From Devosia sp. 2618 (lineage in GTDB: Bacteria; Pseudomonadota; Alphaproteobacteria; Rhizobiales; Devosiaceae), in NCBI RefSeq assembly GCF_040546815.1, contig NZ_JBEPOO010000001.1, positions 4,092,001-4,156,000 of the forward strand: a stretch of 64,000 nucleotides of DNA, read 5' to 3'. Shown here piece after piece: positions 56,000-64,000 of the stretch (position 1 is its first letter; each line of letters begins with the position of its first letter). A program made the position numbers and the translations under genes. A model generated the notes under the pieces. The model saw only the letters and a list, made by a program, of their open reading frames with translations. It was not told the DNA's origin and searched no databases.

Positions 56000-56632
56000 T
56001 CAGAACAGGCTGGCGAGTTTGTTTTGGTAGTCGTCGCGCATCTTGTAGTGGATGGGCACATTCAAGGCCTTGCGCATGAAATCGGGATCGAGCTGCCGCT
56101 GGCCGTCGAGCGCCATCAGTTCTGCCACGGTCACGCGGTCGCCCTCATAGGGTTGGTACGTGACGGTCGTTACCCGTTCCACCTTGCCCGGTTCGAGCAC
56201 CCGGCAATAGGCGCCCGGCCGTCCGGCGCGGTGAAAGCGTTTGACGAAACCGCGGTCGCCCATGCGCGCGGCAAAGGTCATGCAGGGCGTGCGATGCGAA
56301 GTGACTTCGAGCAGGACCGGCCCGATGGCAAAGCGATCGCCCACGGCGACCAGGCGCCCTTCGACGCCATCAATGGTCAGGTTGTCGCCGAACAGTCCCG
56401 GCTCGATGCGCATGCCCAGCTCTGTGGCCCAGAACCGGTAATCGTCGGCGAAATAGATATAGACCGCCTGATCGGGGCCGCCATGATGCTTGCGGTCGCA
56501 AATGGCGTCGCCTGCAATGCCCAGCTTACCGATCTCGGCGCTTTGCACGGGAGTCTTGATGATCCCGGTCAGCGGCTTGTAGCCATCGATATGTTGTGCC
56601 GCGCCGACATTGATACTGACTAGGCGGGCCAT
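56000..56632 (-). CDS. MOSC-domain protein (YiiM-like)
   Basis: This 210-residue protein contains a MOSC domain, a fold that handles sulfur from pyridoxal-dependent sulfurases or molybdenum cofactor. The N-terminal part has GIAGDAICDRKHHGGPDQAVY, and the conserved Cys is in TSHRTPCMTFAARM. The tail with a 3-alpha domain (EGDRVTVAELMALDGQR) indicates the YiiM type, which uses Moco to reduce N-hydroxylated compounds. Start ATG 56632 is two bases from the stop of the polyprenyl synthase gene. Confidence 0.88.
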   Translation of the reverse strand: MARLVSINVGAAQHIDGYKPLTGIIKTPVQSAEIGKLGIAGDAICDRKHHGGPDQAVYIYFADDYRFWATELGMRIEPGLFGDNLTIDGVEGRLVAVGDRFAIGPVLLEVTSHRTPCMTFAARMGDRGFVKRFHRAGRPGAYCRVLEPGKVERVTTVTYQPYEGDRVTVAELMALDGQRQLDPDFMRKALNVPIHYKMRDDYQNKLASLF

Positions 56633-56634
56633 GA

Positions 56635-57537
56635 TCAGTTTTCCCGGCTGGCAAAGTAGCGGGCGGTGGCGCGCAGGCCGTCGGCTTTGGGGCCAAAGGT
56701 GCGCAGGCACGACAGCGCTTCGGCAACGATCTGGTCGAGCCGGGTGCGGGCGCCCTCAAGGCCAAGCTGTGCCACCAAAGTCTGCTTGCCGAGCGCGGCA
56801 TCCTTGCCGGTGGCCTTGCCCATGACTTCGGGCGTGGCCGTCACGTCCAGAATGTCGTCGGCCAATTGGAAGGCGCGGCCGGCCGCTTCGGCATAGGCGG
56901 TGAGCACGGCAAGGGCACGCGGATCGGCACCACCGAGAATCGCGCCTATGCGCACGCTGGCGCGGATCAGCGCGCCGGTCTTCATCGCCTGCATGGTCGA
57001 GATTTCGTCGGGCGAGAGGCCTGCCTTTTCGCCTTCGATATCGCGCATCTGCCCGCCGACCATGCCGCCGGCGCCCGAGCCCCGGACGAGTTCGGTGACC
57101 AGCGCAATCCGCACCGCCGGATCGGGATGACAGGCAGTGTCCGAGAGCAGGCCAAAGGCGTGGGTCAGCAGCGCATCACCGGCCAGGATGGCGGTCGCAT
57201 CGTCATAGGCCTTGTGCACGGTCGGGCGGCCACGGCGCAGGTCATCATTGTCCATCGCCGGCAGGTCGTCGTGGATCAGCGAATAGCAATGCACCATCTC
57301 GACCGCGAGGCCAGCCGTCAGCACCTGTGGTGCGGGGACATTAAAGATCGCAGCAGCCTGACGCACCAACAGCGGACGCAGGCGCTTGCCGCCTTCCAGC
57401 GCACCGTGGCGCATCGCGGCAACGAGGCGGTCGGCCGTGGGGCCGGGGCCCGACAGATGACCGGCATCGAGCTGGCCATCGAGAGCGGTTTCAACGGCTT
57501 GGGCGCAATCGGCGATGTCGGCAGCGAAATCATACAT
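56635..57537 (-). CDS. ispA: Polyprenyl diphosphate synthase (farnesyl/geranyl type)
   Basis: This 300-residue prenyltransferase condenses isopentenyl diphosphate with allylic diphosphates. The first Asp-rich motif is HDDLPAMDNDDLRRGRPT, the second is QLADDILD, and GGKRLRPLLVRQA precedes the first. The residues before the first motif and overall length fit farnesyl diphosphate synthase (IspA) better than long-chain enzymes, but chain length cannot be fixed. ATG 57537 starts the family N-terminus though no good Shine-Dalgarno is visible. It is the first of a minus-strand set with MOSC and ybaK-type genes. Confidence 0.9.
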   Translation of the reverse strand: MYDFAADIADCAQAVETALDGQLDAGHLSGPGPTADRLVAAMRHGALEGGKRLRPLLVRQAAAIFNVPAPQVLTAGLAVEMVHCYSLIHDDLPAMDNDDLRRGRPTVHKAYDDATAILAGDALLTHAFGLLSDTACHPDPAVRIALVTELVRGSGAGGMVGGQMRDIEGEKAGLSPDEISTMQAMKTGALIRASVRIGAILGGADPRALAVLTAYAEAAGRAFQLADDILDVTATPEVMGKATGKDAALGKQTLVAQLGLEGARTRLDQIVAEALSCLRTFGPKADGLRATARYFASREN

Positions 57538-57600
57538 GAGATTGTTGCTAGCCGGTTGGCTGGCTTGCGGCAAGGTGGTGGTGGGGACCTGGTGCCACGC

Positions 57601-57724
57601 CCTCGTGGTTCGAGGGTCGCTGCGCTCCCACCTCACCATGAGGGCTACTTAACCGCTGCAGCCAGAACAGCCCTCATGGTGAGGTGCGCGTTCTTACCAG
57701 CCTCGAACCACGAGGGCGTGGCAC
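57601..57724. repeat. Palindromic intergenic repeat, family C-like, copy 2
   Basis: CTCGTGGTTCGAGG (left) has its inverse CCTCGAACCACGAG (right), and CACCTCACCATGAGGGCT pairs with AGCCCTCATGGTGAGGTG. It shares the CTCATGGTGAG core with the element at 52692. It lies between divergent genes (polyprenyl synthase and mtgA). Confidence 0.7.
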
Positions 57725-57777
57725 ACAGCGAGTGTCGCCCACTAGCTTCCCGATGCTCGCCCCGCTAATGGGGTGGC

Positions 57778-58494
57778 ATGGCATTACGACGTAATCTCAA
57801 GGGTATGTGGCGCGTGCTGCGCTGGCCGATCAGCGTGCTGGCGGTGCTGGTGGCGATTCCGCTGGTGCTGACGCCGCTCTATCTGGTGATCAACCCGATT
57901 TCGGTGCCGATGATCGAGCGTTACGTCACCGGCCGCCCCGTCGTGCGGGAGTGGCGCAACATCGGCGATATTTCGGACCGCCTCAAGGCCTCGGTGATCT
58001 TGTCGGAAGACGGGCAGTTCTGCCGCCATTGGGGCGTCGATATGGGCGCGCTGCGCGAAGAGGTCGAGCGCTATATGGCGGGCCAGAACGCGCGCGGCGC
58101 CTCGACCCTGACCATGCAGGTGGCGCGCAATCTTTTCCTCTGGAACAGCCCCAGCGTTGTCCGTAAGGCGCTCGAAGTGCCGCTGGCGCTTTATATCGAT
58201 CTGGTGCTGCCCAAGCGGCGCATCATGGAGATCTATCTCAATATCGCCGAATGGGGCCCCGAAGGGCAGTTCGGTATTGCCGCCGGCGCGCAGCGGGCCT
58301 TTGGCATTGCCCCGCAAAACCTCGATTGGCGCACGGCGACGCTCCTGGTCACGGCGCTGCCCAACCCGATGCTGCGCCAGCCAGGGCGGCCATCTTCGGG
58401 GATGGTGCGGATTGCCGGCATCATCGAAGGGCGGGTGCGCGAGTTTGGCAGCCGGGCGACTTGCGTGGCTGAGAATGGGCAGTTGGCGCTCTGA
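57778..58494 (+). CDS. mtgA: Monofunctional biosynthetic peptidoglycan transglycosylase
   Basis: This 238-residue enzyme polymerises lipid II glycan chains. An N-terminal membrane anchor lies at about residues 15-40 (WPISVLAVLVAIPLVLTPLY). The GT51 domain has the catalytic Glu in LSEDGQFCRHWGVD and the later motif GASTLTMQVARNLFLW, then KRRIMEIYLNIAEWGP. Length is typical of MtgA. It is divergent from the polyprenyl synthase across a repeat. Confidence 0.93.
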   Translation: MALRRNLKGMWRVLRWPISVLAVLVAIPLVLTPLYLVINPISVPMIERYVTGRPVVREWRNIGDISDRLKASVILSEDGQFCRHWGVDMGALREEVERYMAGQNARGASTLTMQVARNLFLWNSPSVVRKALEVPLALYIDLVLPKRRIMEIYLNIAEWGPEGQFGIAAGAQRAFGIAPQNLDWRTATLLVTALPNPMLRQPGRPSSGMVRIAGIIEGRVREFGSRATCVAENGQLAL

Positions 58495-58656
58495 GGGCGC
58501 GGATTGGGCGCCGTGGCGACAAATGGACTATCCACACCGCAACAAATCCCCTAGCCAAGGGCGCGATCTTGATCTATAGACCCCACCAATCCCTTCAGAG
58601 ATGCAGTCTCTGGGCCGCTTCGGCGGCGCAACGATATTGAATTCGGAGTACCGACC

Positions 58657-58836
58657 ATGGCAGTGCCAAAACGAAAGACCTCGCCGATGAAGCGCGGCTT
58701 CCGCCGCTCGGCCGACGCTCTTGCAGCTGGATCCTATGTTGAAGACAAGGATTCCGGCGAGCTGCGCCGCCCACATCACGTTGACCTCAAGACCGGCATG
58801 TATGCTGGTCGTCAGGTTCTGAACGTTAAGAAGTAA
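58657..58836 (+). CDS. rpmF: 50S ribosomal protein L32
   Basis: This 59-residue basic ribosomal protein begins [20 protein letters not shown] and continues with [20 protein letters not shown]. It is the zinc-free form without the Cys pairs of some L32 proteins. CGGAG precedes the ATG at good spacing. A terminator follows within 45 bases. In many alphaproteobacteria rpmF lies near mtgA, as here. Confidence 0.96.
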   Translation: MAVPKRKTSPMKRGFRRSADALAAGSYVEDKDSGELRRPHHVDLKTGMYAGRQVLNVKK

Positions 58837-58879
58837 ACGAAAGACGAGGCGCGCCTTGCGCTCGTTTCTGATATTCCGA

Positions 58880-58908
58880 CGGCCGATCCCTAACGGGGTC
58901 GGCCTTTT
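58880..58908 (+). terminator. Rho-independent terminator after rpmF
   Basis: GGCCGATCCC-TAAC-GGGGTCGGCC (one G-T pair) is followed by TTTTT. Confidence 0.9.
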
Positions 58909-58957
58909 TGCTTTGTCTGCCGCCAAAAAGAGCGGCCTATTTCTCGGGAGTTAAGCC

Positions 58958-60358
58958 ATGAGCACACGCGTTGAATCGGACACGATGGGCACCATCGAGG
59001 TTCCAAACGACAAGTACTATGGCGCTCAGACGGCCCGCAGCCTCGCCAATTTCGATATTGGCGGCGAGAAAATGCCCAAGGAAATCATCACCGCTTTCGG
59101 CGTGCTGAAAAAAGCTGCCGCTTTGGCCAACCACAAGCTGGGCCTGCTCGATGAAACCACCCGCGACCTGATCGTCGCCGCCGCCGACGAAGTGATTTCG
59201 GGCAAGCTCGATGACCACTTCCCGCTCGTGGTCTGGCAGACCGGTTCGGGCACGCAGTCCAACATGAACGTCAACGAAGTCATTTCCAACCGCGGCATCG
59301 AAATGGCAGGCGGCACCATGGGCTCCAAAAAGCCCGTGCATCCCAATGACCATGTGAACATGAGCCAGTCGTCCAACGACACCTATCCAACGGCCATGCA
59401 TATCGCTGCCGTCGAGGCGATCGAGAATTACCTGTTCGAGCGCGTGGCGCTGCTGCGCAATACGCTCAATACCAAGGCAGAAGCCTATATGGATGTCGTC
59501 AAGATCGGCCGCACCCATCTGCAGGATGCGACGCCGCTGACGCTGGGCCAGGAAATCTCCGGCTGGGTGGCGCAGATCGACTATGCCGTTTCGGCCATCA
59601 AGGCGACCCTGCCGCAGCTCAAGGAACTGGCGCTGGGCGGCACCGCCGTCGGCACGGGCCTTAATGCTCATCCCGATTACGCCGTGGCCGTGGCCAAGGA
59701 AATCGCGACCCTGACCGGCCATGACTTTGTCACCGGCCCAAACAAGTTTGCGCTACTGGCCGGCCATGACGCTTTTGTCGGTAGCTCGGGTGCGCTCAAG
59801 CAACTATCGGTTGCCTTCATGAAGATCGCCAATGACGTGCGTTGGCTCGCCTCCGGTCCCCGTTCGGGCCTCGGCGAAATCATCATTCCCGAGAACGAAC
59901 CCGGCTCCTCGATCATGCCAGGCAAGGTCAACCCGACCCAGTCCGAAGCCATGACCATGGTCGTGGCGCAGGTGATGGGCAATGACGCGGCGATCGGTTT
60001 TGCCGCCAGCCAGGGCAATTTCGAGCTCAACGTATTCAAGCCCGTCATCGCCTATAATTTCCTCCAGACCGTGCGCCTGCTCGCCGATGCGGCCAAGTCG
60101 TTCAACGACAACTGCGCCGTCGGCATCGAGCCAGACCGCGCCCGCATCAAGGAGCTGGTCGACAAGTCGCTGATGCTGGTGACCGCGCTCAACCGCAAGA
60201 TCGGCTACGACAACGCCGCCAAGATCGCCAAGACCGCCCACAAGAACGGCACGACCCTGCGCGAAGAAGCCATCGCGCTGGGCCTCCTCACCGGCGAAGA
60301 ATTCGACGCCGAGGTGAAGCCAGAGCAGATGGTCGGGCCGCTCAAGCTGAAGAAGTAA
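58958..60358 (+). CDS. fumC: Class II fumarate hydratase
   Basis: This 466-residue TCA-cycle enzyme interconverts fumarate and malate. The signature [16 protein letters not shown] holds the catalytic Ser loop, [19 protein letters not shown] carries the His of the active site, and [18 protein letters not shown] and [14 protein letters not shown] bind substrate. All are intact, and length is normal. GGGAG precedes the ATG. It follows rpmF after a terminator and is likely its own unit. Confidence 0.96.
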   Translation: MSTRVESDTMGTIEVPNDKYYGAQTARSLANFDIGGEKMPKEIITAFGVLKKAAALANHKLGLLDETTRDLIVAAADEVISGKLDDHFPLVVWQTGSGTQSNMNVNEVISNRGIEMAGGTMGSKKPVHPNDHVNMSQSSNDTYPTAMHIAAVEAIENYLFERVALLRNTLNTKAEAYMDVVKIGRTHLQDATPLTLGQEISGWVAQIDYAVSAIKATLPQLKELALGGTAVGTGLNAHPDYAVAVAKEIATLTGHDFVTGPNKFALLAGHDAFVGSSGALKQLSVAFMKIANDVRWLASGPRSGLGEIIIPENEPGSSIMPGKVNPTQSEAMTMVVAQVMGNDAAIGFAASQGNFELNVFKPVIAYNFLQTVRLLADAAKSFNDNCAVGIEPDRARIKELVDKSLMLVTALNRKIGYDNAAKIAKTAHKNGTTLREEAIALGLLTGEEFDAEVKPEQMVGPLKLKK

Positions 60359-60378
60359 GGACAAGGCCCCAACCACGA

Positions 60379-60453
60379 CGTCATTCCCGCGAAAGCGGGA
60401 ATCTCCTTATCGCGCATAGCCAAAGTGAGATTCCCGCCTGCGCGGGAACGACA
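60379..60453. repeat. Palindromic intergenic repeat (family D)
   Basis: ATTCCCGCGAAAGCGGGAAT at the left and GATTCCCGCCTGCGCGGGAA at the right are two hairpins separated by about 30 bases, a form common among bacterial REP-like elements. Confidence 0.75.
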
Positions 60454-60549
60454 TGGTGGAACACTGAAAGTTCAGTCGGCAGGGAGCGAGGGTAGGGGCA
60501 GATTGCTCGAATATCTGGGCTGTCGTACGACGGAGTTTCCCCATCCTCC

Positions 60550-60633
60550 GTCATTGCCCGGCTTGTCCGGGCAATCCAATTCGGGCCACGGTGCAAAATG
60601 GATCACCCGGACAATCCGGGCGATGACGTTGGG
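60550..60633. repeat. Palindromic intergenic repeat, family B, copy 2
   Basis: It has the same 84-base length and outer ends as the copy at 53216-53299; hairpins TGCCCGGCTTGTCCGGGCA and ACCCGGACAATCCGGGCG. Confidence 0.75.
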
Positions 60634-60735
60634 ACAGAGTGCCCAAATCAAACCTGGGCTCGAGCGGCGCATCCCACCTTCCCGCCCCTCCGCCAATCTG
60701 GCATCATCACCTCACCCAAAACTCGGAGAGCTGCT

Positions 60736-61191
60736 TTGGTCGACCATATCTATGTGCCGCCGGCTGGAGCGCGTCCGAAGCGGGGGCCGTTTATTCCGCC
60801 GCTGCTTGTCATTCCATTCATCATCTACAATGTGGTGGCGTTCCTGTTCCTGGGCGGCAATCCGGCCGGGTGGAACAATACGATCTTCACCATCGCCATG
60901 GTGTCGGGCACGCCCTGGGTCGTGTCGCTGGGCGATCTGATGATTTTGGGATCGCTGGTGCTACTGTTTCTCGAACTGCTGAAATCCACCCGCATCGGCA
61001 CAGTCTCGATTGTCGAGCACATGCTCTCGATGGGGCTGTTCGTGCTGCTGCTGGTCGAGTTCCTGCTGGTGGGCGCGGCCTCCAGCACGGTGTTCTTCAT
61101 TCTGCTGATCATGGCGCTGATCGACGTCGTGGCGGGCTTCACCATGTCCATCACCAGCGCGACGCGCGATATGTCGATGGGTGGGCATTAG
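60736..61191 (+). CDS. Four-helix membrane protein of unknown function
   Basis: This 151-residue inner-membrane protein has a basic Pro-rich N-terminus (VPPAGARPKRGPFIPP) and about four hydrophobic segments (LLVIPFIIYNVVAFLFLGG, LGDLMILGSLVLLFLELL, MLSMGLFVLLLVEFLLVG, TVFFILLIMALIDVVAGF). I do not recognise its function. The start is TTG with GGAGAG six bases upstream; upstream parts of the frame lie in a repeat and are not coding. It converges on the small gene at 61195 with three bases between. Confidence 0.78.
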   Translation: MVDHIYVPPAGARPKRGPFIPPLLVIPFIIYNVVAFLFLGGNPAGWNNTIFTIAMVSGTPWVVSLGDLMILGSLVLLFLELLKSTRIGTVSIVEHMLSMGLFVLLLVEFLLVGAASSTVFFILLIMALIDVVAGFTMSITSATRDMSMGGH

Positions 61192-61194
61192 CCC

Positions 61195-61446
61195 CTAGAC
61201 GACAACACTGGTCCGATAGCCAACCGGCATGCGGCGGACGGCAATCTGTCCGCCCGCGGCATAGGCACCGACCGCACCCTGTGGCGTGGCGCGTTGGCGC
61301 GCCCGCTGGGCCGGCACGCGATTGCGCTCGGCCAGCAGTTGGCTGACGAAAGCGGCGGTAGTTTCGCTGCGTTTCAGCGATGGGCGTGGACTTTGCGGAT
61401 CGAGTGCCATGGGCAGCCCCGGGCGGTTCGTTTCATAATCGGCCAT
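61195..61446 (-). CDS. Small basic protein of unknown function (83 aa)
   Basis: This 83-residue protein has a Pro-rich N-terminus, a helix with TTAAFVSQLLAERNRVPAQR, an Arg-rich stretch (RARQRATPQGAVGAYAAG) and a basic C-terminus. Similar small proteins with a QLLA-x-RNRxPxxRxxRR-like core seem familiar from rhizobial genomes as conserved hypotheticals; the function is unknown. GAGGC precedes the ATG. The tight convergence with the neighbouring gene supports it as real. Confidence 0.65.
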   Translation of the reverse strand: MADYETNRPGLPMALDPQSPRPSLKRSETTAAFVSQLLAERNRVPAQRARQRATPQGAVGAYAAGGQIAVRRMPVGYRTSVVV

Positions 61447-61654
61447 TTTCAGCCTCGCCTGTCTCAGAACGGGCCAGCTGTCTCAAAATGAAACGCATAA
61501 GTGGCCGCTTTGCTCCATTAGGGGCAAACGGCGTGCCAAATGCTAACGATTTGTTAACGATTTCCGCAGGTAAAGCGGGGATGGTTAAACAAACGGCGAC
61601 GCAAATTGCGCCGCCGTTGTGTGTTTTGTCGGAACGTTTTGGTGTGCCAGACGG

Positions 61655-62422
61655 CTAGAAGGTGTCCTTGCTCTTGCGGATCGCGGCAAAGACTTCAGCG
61701 GGCGCAGCACCTTCAAGACCGAAGTGTTTGGCCAGTTCCGGCGCGTCGGCGCGCAGGAATGGGTTGGCCGCCTTGTCTTCGCCGAGCAGGAACGGAATGG
61801 TAAAACGCCCAGATGCCTGCAGTTCACGAATTTCGGCAGCGCGCTTTTGCAGCGCCGCATTGTCGGGATCGACCGACAGCGCAAACTTGGCATTGCTGGC
61901 GGTATATTCGTGGCCGCAATAGACCAGCGTGTCGTCAGGCAGTTCGCGCAGCGCTTTGACGCCTTCCCACATCGGGCCAGGCGTGCCTTCAAACATGCGG
62001 CCAACGCCCAGCGAGAACAGCGCATCGGCGGTGAACAGGTGCTTGCCCGCCTTGTCGTGGAACACGATGTGACCCAGCGTATGGCCGGGGGCGTCGTAGA
62101 CGTCGAACACGGTTTCGCCCAGCGTTACCGTCTCGCCACCCGCAACCAGTTCGTCGAGATCAGCGATCTTGTCGGCTTCCCCGCGTGGACCAACCACGCG
62201 CACATTGAACTCGGCCTTGAGTTCAGGGATGGCCTCGACGTGATCGATATGGTGGTGGGTGATGAAAATATCGGTGAGGGTCCAGCCACGGTGCAGTAGC
62301 GCCGTCTTGATCGCGGCCGCTTCCGGCGCGTCGATGGCAGCGGTGCGGCCGGTCGCCGTGTCGTGCACCAGGTAGCCGAAATTGTCGCTCCGGGCCGCGA
62401 ACACATCGACGATCAAACTCAT
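61655..62422 (-). CDS. gloB: Hydroxyacylglutathione hydrolase (glyoxalase II)
   Basis: This 255-residue metallo-beta-lactamase-fold enzyme hydrolyses S-D-lactoylglutathione to D-lactate and glutathione in methylglyoxal detoxification. The metal motif is ITHHHIDHVEAI, with further ligands in APGHTLGHIVFH, LFTADALFSLGVGRMFEG and YCGHEYTASNAKFAL. The C-terminal HAGH domain is complete. AAGGAG eight bases upstream fixes ATG 62422. It is divergent from a methyltransferase gene. Confidence 0.95.
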   Translation of the reverse strand: MSLIVDVFAARSDNFGYLVHDTATGRTAAIDAPEAAAIKTALLHRGWTLTDIFITHHHIDHVEAIPELKAEFNVRVVGPRGEADKIADLDELVAGGETVTLGETVFDVYDAPGHTLGHIVFHDKAGKHLFTADALFSLGVGRMFEGTPGPMWEGVKALRELPDDTLVYCGHEYTASNAKFALSVDPDNAALQKRAAEIRELQASGRFTIPFLLGEDKAANPFLRADAPELAKHFGLEGAAPAEVFAAIRKSKDTF

Positions 62423-62528
62423 GGCAACGCTCCTTGATGAATAGATTAACCCGAGAGCTAGGGGTTCCGGCCGCACATGACAACCGGCCAAATGGACAAG
62501 TTCTCGCGAAACCGGCAGAGTTGTCGCC

Positions 62529-63314
62529 ATGACCGCCGATGTGACCCGCCTGATCGACTATTACAAATCCCCCCTGGGCCGCATTTCGCGTGCGCTGGTA
62601 CGCGAACAGGTGATTGGCCTGTCCAATGGCGTTGCCGGCAAGCGCGTGCTGGGCCTGGGCTTTGCCACGCCCTATCTGCGCTTTACGCTGGAGAAGGCGG
62701 AGCGTGTGCTGGCCTTCATGCCGGCGCGGCAGGGGGCGTCCGCCTGGCCGCGCGAGGGTCCGTCGCATACCGTGCTGTGCGATCCACTCGAAATGCCGCT
62801 GAACGACGCTGCAATCGATTTGACCATTGCCATCCATGCGCTGGAACACGTTGCCGACGCCGAGGAACTGATGCGCGAGCTGTGGCGCATCACGGCGCCC
62901 AATGGCCATTTGGTGCTGGTGGTGCCGCGCCGTCGCGGCATGTGGGCGCAGCGCGACAACACTCCGTTCGGGCAGGGCAATCCTTATTCAGGCGGCCAGC
63001 TCGACAAGCTGCTGCGTGACCATAGCTTCGTGCCCGAAGCCTGGCGCGACGGACTGTTCCTGCCACCGTTTCAAAGTTCGCTGGTGCTGAAATCGACGCG
63101 GCTGTTCGAGCGGGTTGGGCGCATGTTCTGGCCTGCGGTCAGTGGCGTCATCTGCGTCCGCGCCCGCAAGGAAGCCTTCCCGGCCGTGCCACGCCGCAAG
63201 CGCGCGGAGCGGTTTGTCCGCGTCCCCGGCATGAGCCCGGCAACGGCGCGGAATGGGCGTGGCAGATCAATCGACTTGCCCCCAATCCGCCTTTGCCTTC
63301 CAGCCCCACTTTGA
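62529..63314 (+). CDS. Class I SAM-dependent methyltransferase
   Basis: This 261-residue protein has a degenerate SAM-binding motif I (GKRVLGLGFATPYLRF), then IDLTIAIHALEHVADAEELMRELWRITAPNGHLVLVVPRR, which is the motif 4-post-I region of Methyltransf_11. The C-terminal part is basic. The gene is divergent from gloB and just upstream of hisC, an arrangement I recall from other Hyphomicrobiales. The substrate is unknown. Confidence 0.85.
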   Translation: MTADVTRLIDYYKSPLGRISRALVREQVIGLSNGVAGKRVLGLGFATPYLRFTLEKAERVLAFMPARQGASAWPREGPSHTVLCDPLEMPLNDAAIDLTIAIHALEHVADAEELMRELWRITAPNGHLVLVVPRRRGMWAQRDNTPFGQGNPYSGGQLDKLLRDHSFVPEAWRDGLFLPPFQSSLVLKSTRLFERVGRMFWPAVSGVICVRARKEAFPAVPRRKRAERFVRVPGMSPATARNGRGRSIDLPPIRLCLPAPL

Positions 63315-63351
63315 CTATGGTCCGCGCGATTTTTCCGCCCGGATTGGCATC

Positions 63352-64000
63352 ATGTCCGACGACCGTCTTCGCCCCGTTCCGCAGCCCGGCATTCTTGATA
63401 TTGCCCCCTATGTTCCCGGTAAATCGGGCGCGCCGGGGAGCAAGTCCATCAAGCTGTCGTCCAATGAATCGCCGCTTGGGGCCAGCCCCAAGGCGATAGA
63501 GGCGTTCCGTTCGGTGGCCGATCATCTGGAAATCTATCCGGAAGGCTCGTCCAAGATCCTGCGCGAAGCGCTGGCCGAAGTGCATGGGCTCGATGCCGCG
63601 CGCATCGTCTGCGGCAATGGCTCCGACGATCTGCTGCACCTGATCGCCCAGTGCTATCTCGGCGATGGCGATGAGGCGCTGATGAACCAGTATGGTTTTT
63701 CGGTCTATCCGATCATCACCAGGGCGGCCGGCGCCAGCATCGTTCTGGTCGATGAAACCGACTATACGGCCGATGTCGATGCGCTGCTGGCAGCCGTCAC
63801 CGACAAGACCAAGATCATCTGGTTGGCCAATCCGAACAATCCGACCGGCACTTATTTGAGCGATGCCGAAGTGCGGCGGCTGCATGCTGGCCTTCGCCCC
63901 GATATCCTTCTGGTCATCGACAGCGCCTATGCCGAATATGTGACGGCGGCGGACTATACGGTCGGCTCCGATCTTGTGGCGGAGGCCGAAAACGTCGTGA
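63352..64000 (+). CDS. hisC: Histidinol-phosphate aminotransferase, N-terminal part (truncated by window edge)
   Basis: The open frame runs off the end of the window after 216 codons. It encodes the start of a PLP aminotransferase of the HisC type: SIKLSSNESPLGASPKAI, LEIYPEGSS, IVCGNGSDDLLHLIAQCYL, WLANPNNPTGTYLSD and VIDSAYAEYV. The PLP-binding Lys lies beyond the window. HisC converts imidazole acetol phosphate to histidinol phosphate and often also acts on aromatic amino acids. No strong ribosome site precedes the ATG. Confidence 0.92.
   Translation, partial: MSDDRLRPVPQPGILDIAPYVPGKSGAPGSKSIKLSSNESPLGASPKAIEAFRSVADHLEIYPEGSSKILREALAEVHGLDAARIVCGNGSDDLLHLIAQCYLGDGDEALMNQYGFSVYPIITRAAGASIVLVDETDYTADVDALLAAVTDKTKIIWLANPNNPTGTYLSDAEVRRLHAGLRPDILLVIDSAYAEYVTAADYTVGSDLVAEAENVV

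Larger units (their letters stand above)
60359..60735. other. Repeat-rich intergenic region after fumC
   Basis: This 377-base gap contains a family D palindromic repeat (60379-60453) and a family B repeat (60550-60633). Between and after them no gene is supported; open frames here run through the repeats. The sequence nearest 60736 carries the GGAGAG ribosome site of the next gene. Confidence 0.65.

Noticed and set aside
60425..60735. Long N-terminal extensions of the membrane protein gene at 60736
   Set aside because: The extensions run through palindromic repeats; GGAGAG before TTG 60736 gives a better start.

Overview
The window is a gene-dense, high-GC chromosomal stretch of an alphaproteobacterium, most likely a member of the Hyphomicrobiales close to Devosia. 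The evidence is the alphaproteobacterial chemotaxis gene order (STAS-cheY-cheA-cheW ... cheD-mcp-cheR-cheB-cheY), the gloB/methyltransferase/hisC neighbourhood, two Liv-type ABC systems, and several families of short palindromic intergenic repeats. The genus is judged from general resemblance, not from a search. There is no prophage, insertion sequence, CRISPR array or rRNA. The only RNA gene I can support is one tRNA-Ala(CGC).

Layout. (1) 2-5211: end of a FadR-type regulator, then a complete Liv-type ABC importer (binding protein, two permeases, two ATPases) with start/stop overlaps. (2) 5361-11640: an unknown membrane protein, an MFS exporter, a sulfur module (YeeE-type channel plus periplasmic rhodanese, minus strand), a small unknown gene and an RBBP9-type hydrolase. 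(3) 11642-14406: a divergent CadR-like regulator and Zn/Cd/Pb P-type ATPase sharing a textbook MerR-type promoter; the ATPase stop lies inside the 3' end of the tRNA-Ala gene. (4) 14460-20908: oxidoreductases, a siderophore-interacting flavoprotein, a secreted protein of unknown function and a COG4091-type dehydrogenase with SAF domain.

(5) 21133-37176: a complete chemotaxis cluster followed by three methyl-accepting proteins (single-Cache-like, double-Cache-like, and soluble with two PAS domains). A small gene on the opposite strand between cheW and cheD carries a CheZ-type DxxxQ motif and looks like a CheT/CheZ-like partner. CheD, this protein and two receptors all end in D-x-x-x-F.

(6) 37248-43507: a DUF1801 protein, methylglyoxal synthase and a second Liv system (G-F-H-M, with its binding protein convergent). 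(7) 43735-48117: an orphan betaine-type binding protein facing a proVWX osmoprotectant operon. (8) 48605-64000: housekeeping and central metabolism: pyruvate carboxylase, ispG, a polyprenyl synthase/MOSC/YbaK operon, mtgA, rpmF, fumC, gloB, a methyltransferase and the start of hisC. Small DUF genes and palindromic repeats lie between them.

How the genes fit together: the importers bring in amino-acid-like and betaine-like solutes, and the chemotaxis cluster directs movement. Pyruvate carboxylase and fumarase serve the TCA cycle. Methylglyoxal synthase makes, and glyoxalase II helps remove, methylglyoxal. ispG and the polyprenyl synthase are two steps of isoprenoid synthesis. Starts were moved inward from the longest ORF wherever a Shine-Dalgarno, signal peptide or family N-terminus pointed to a later codon.
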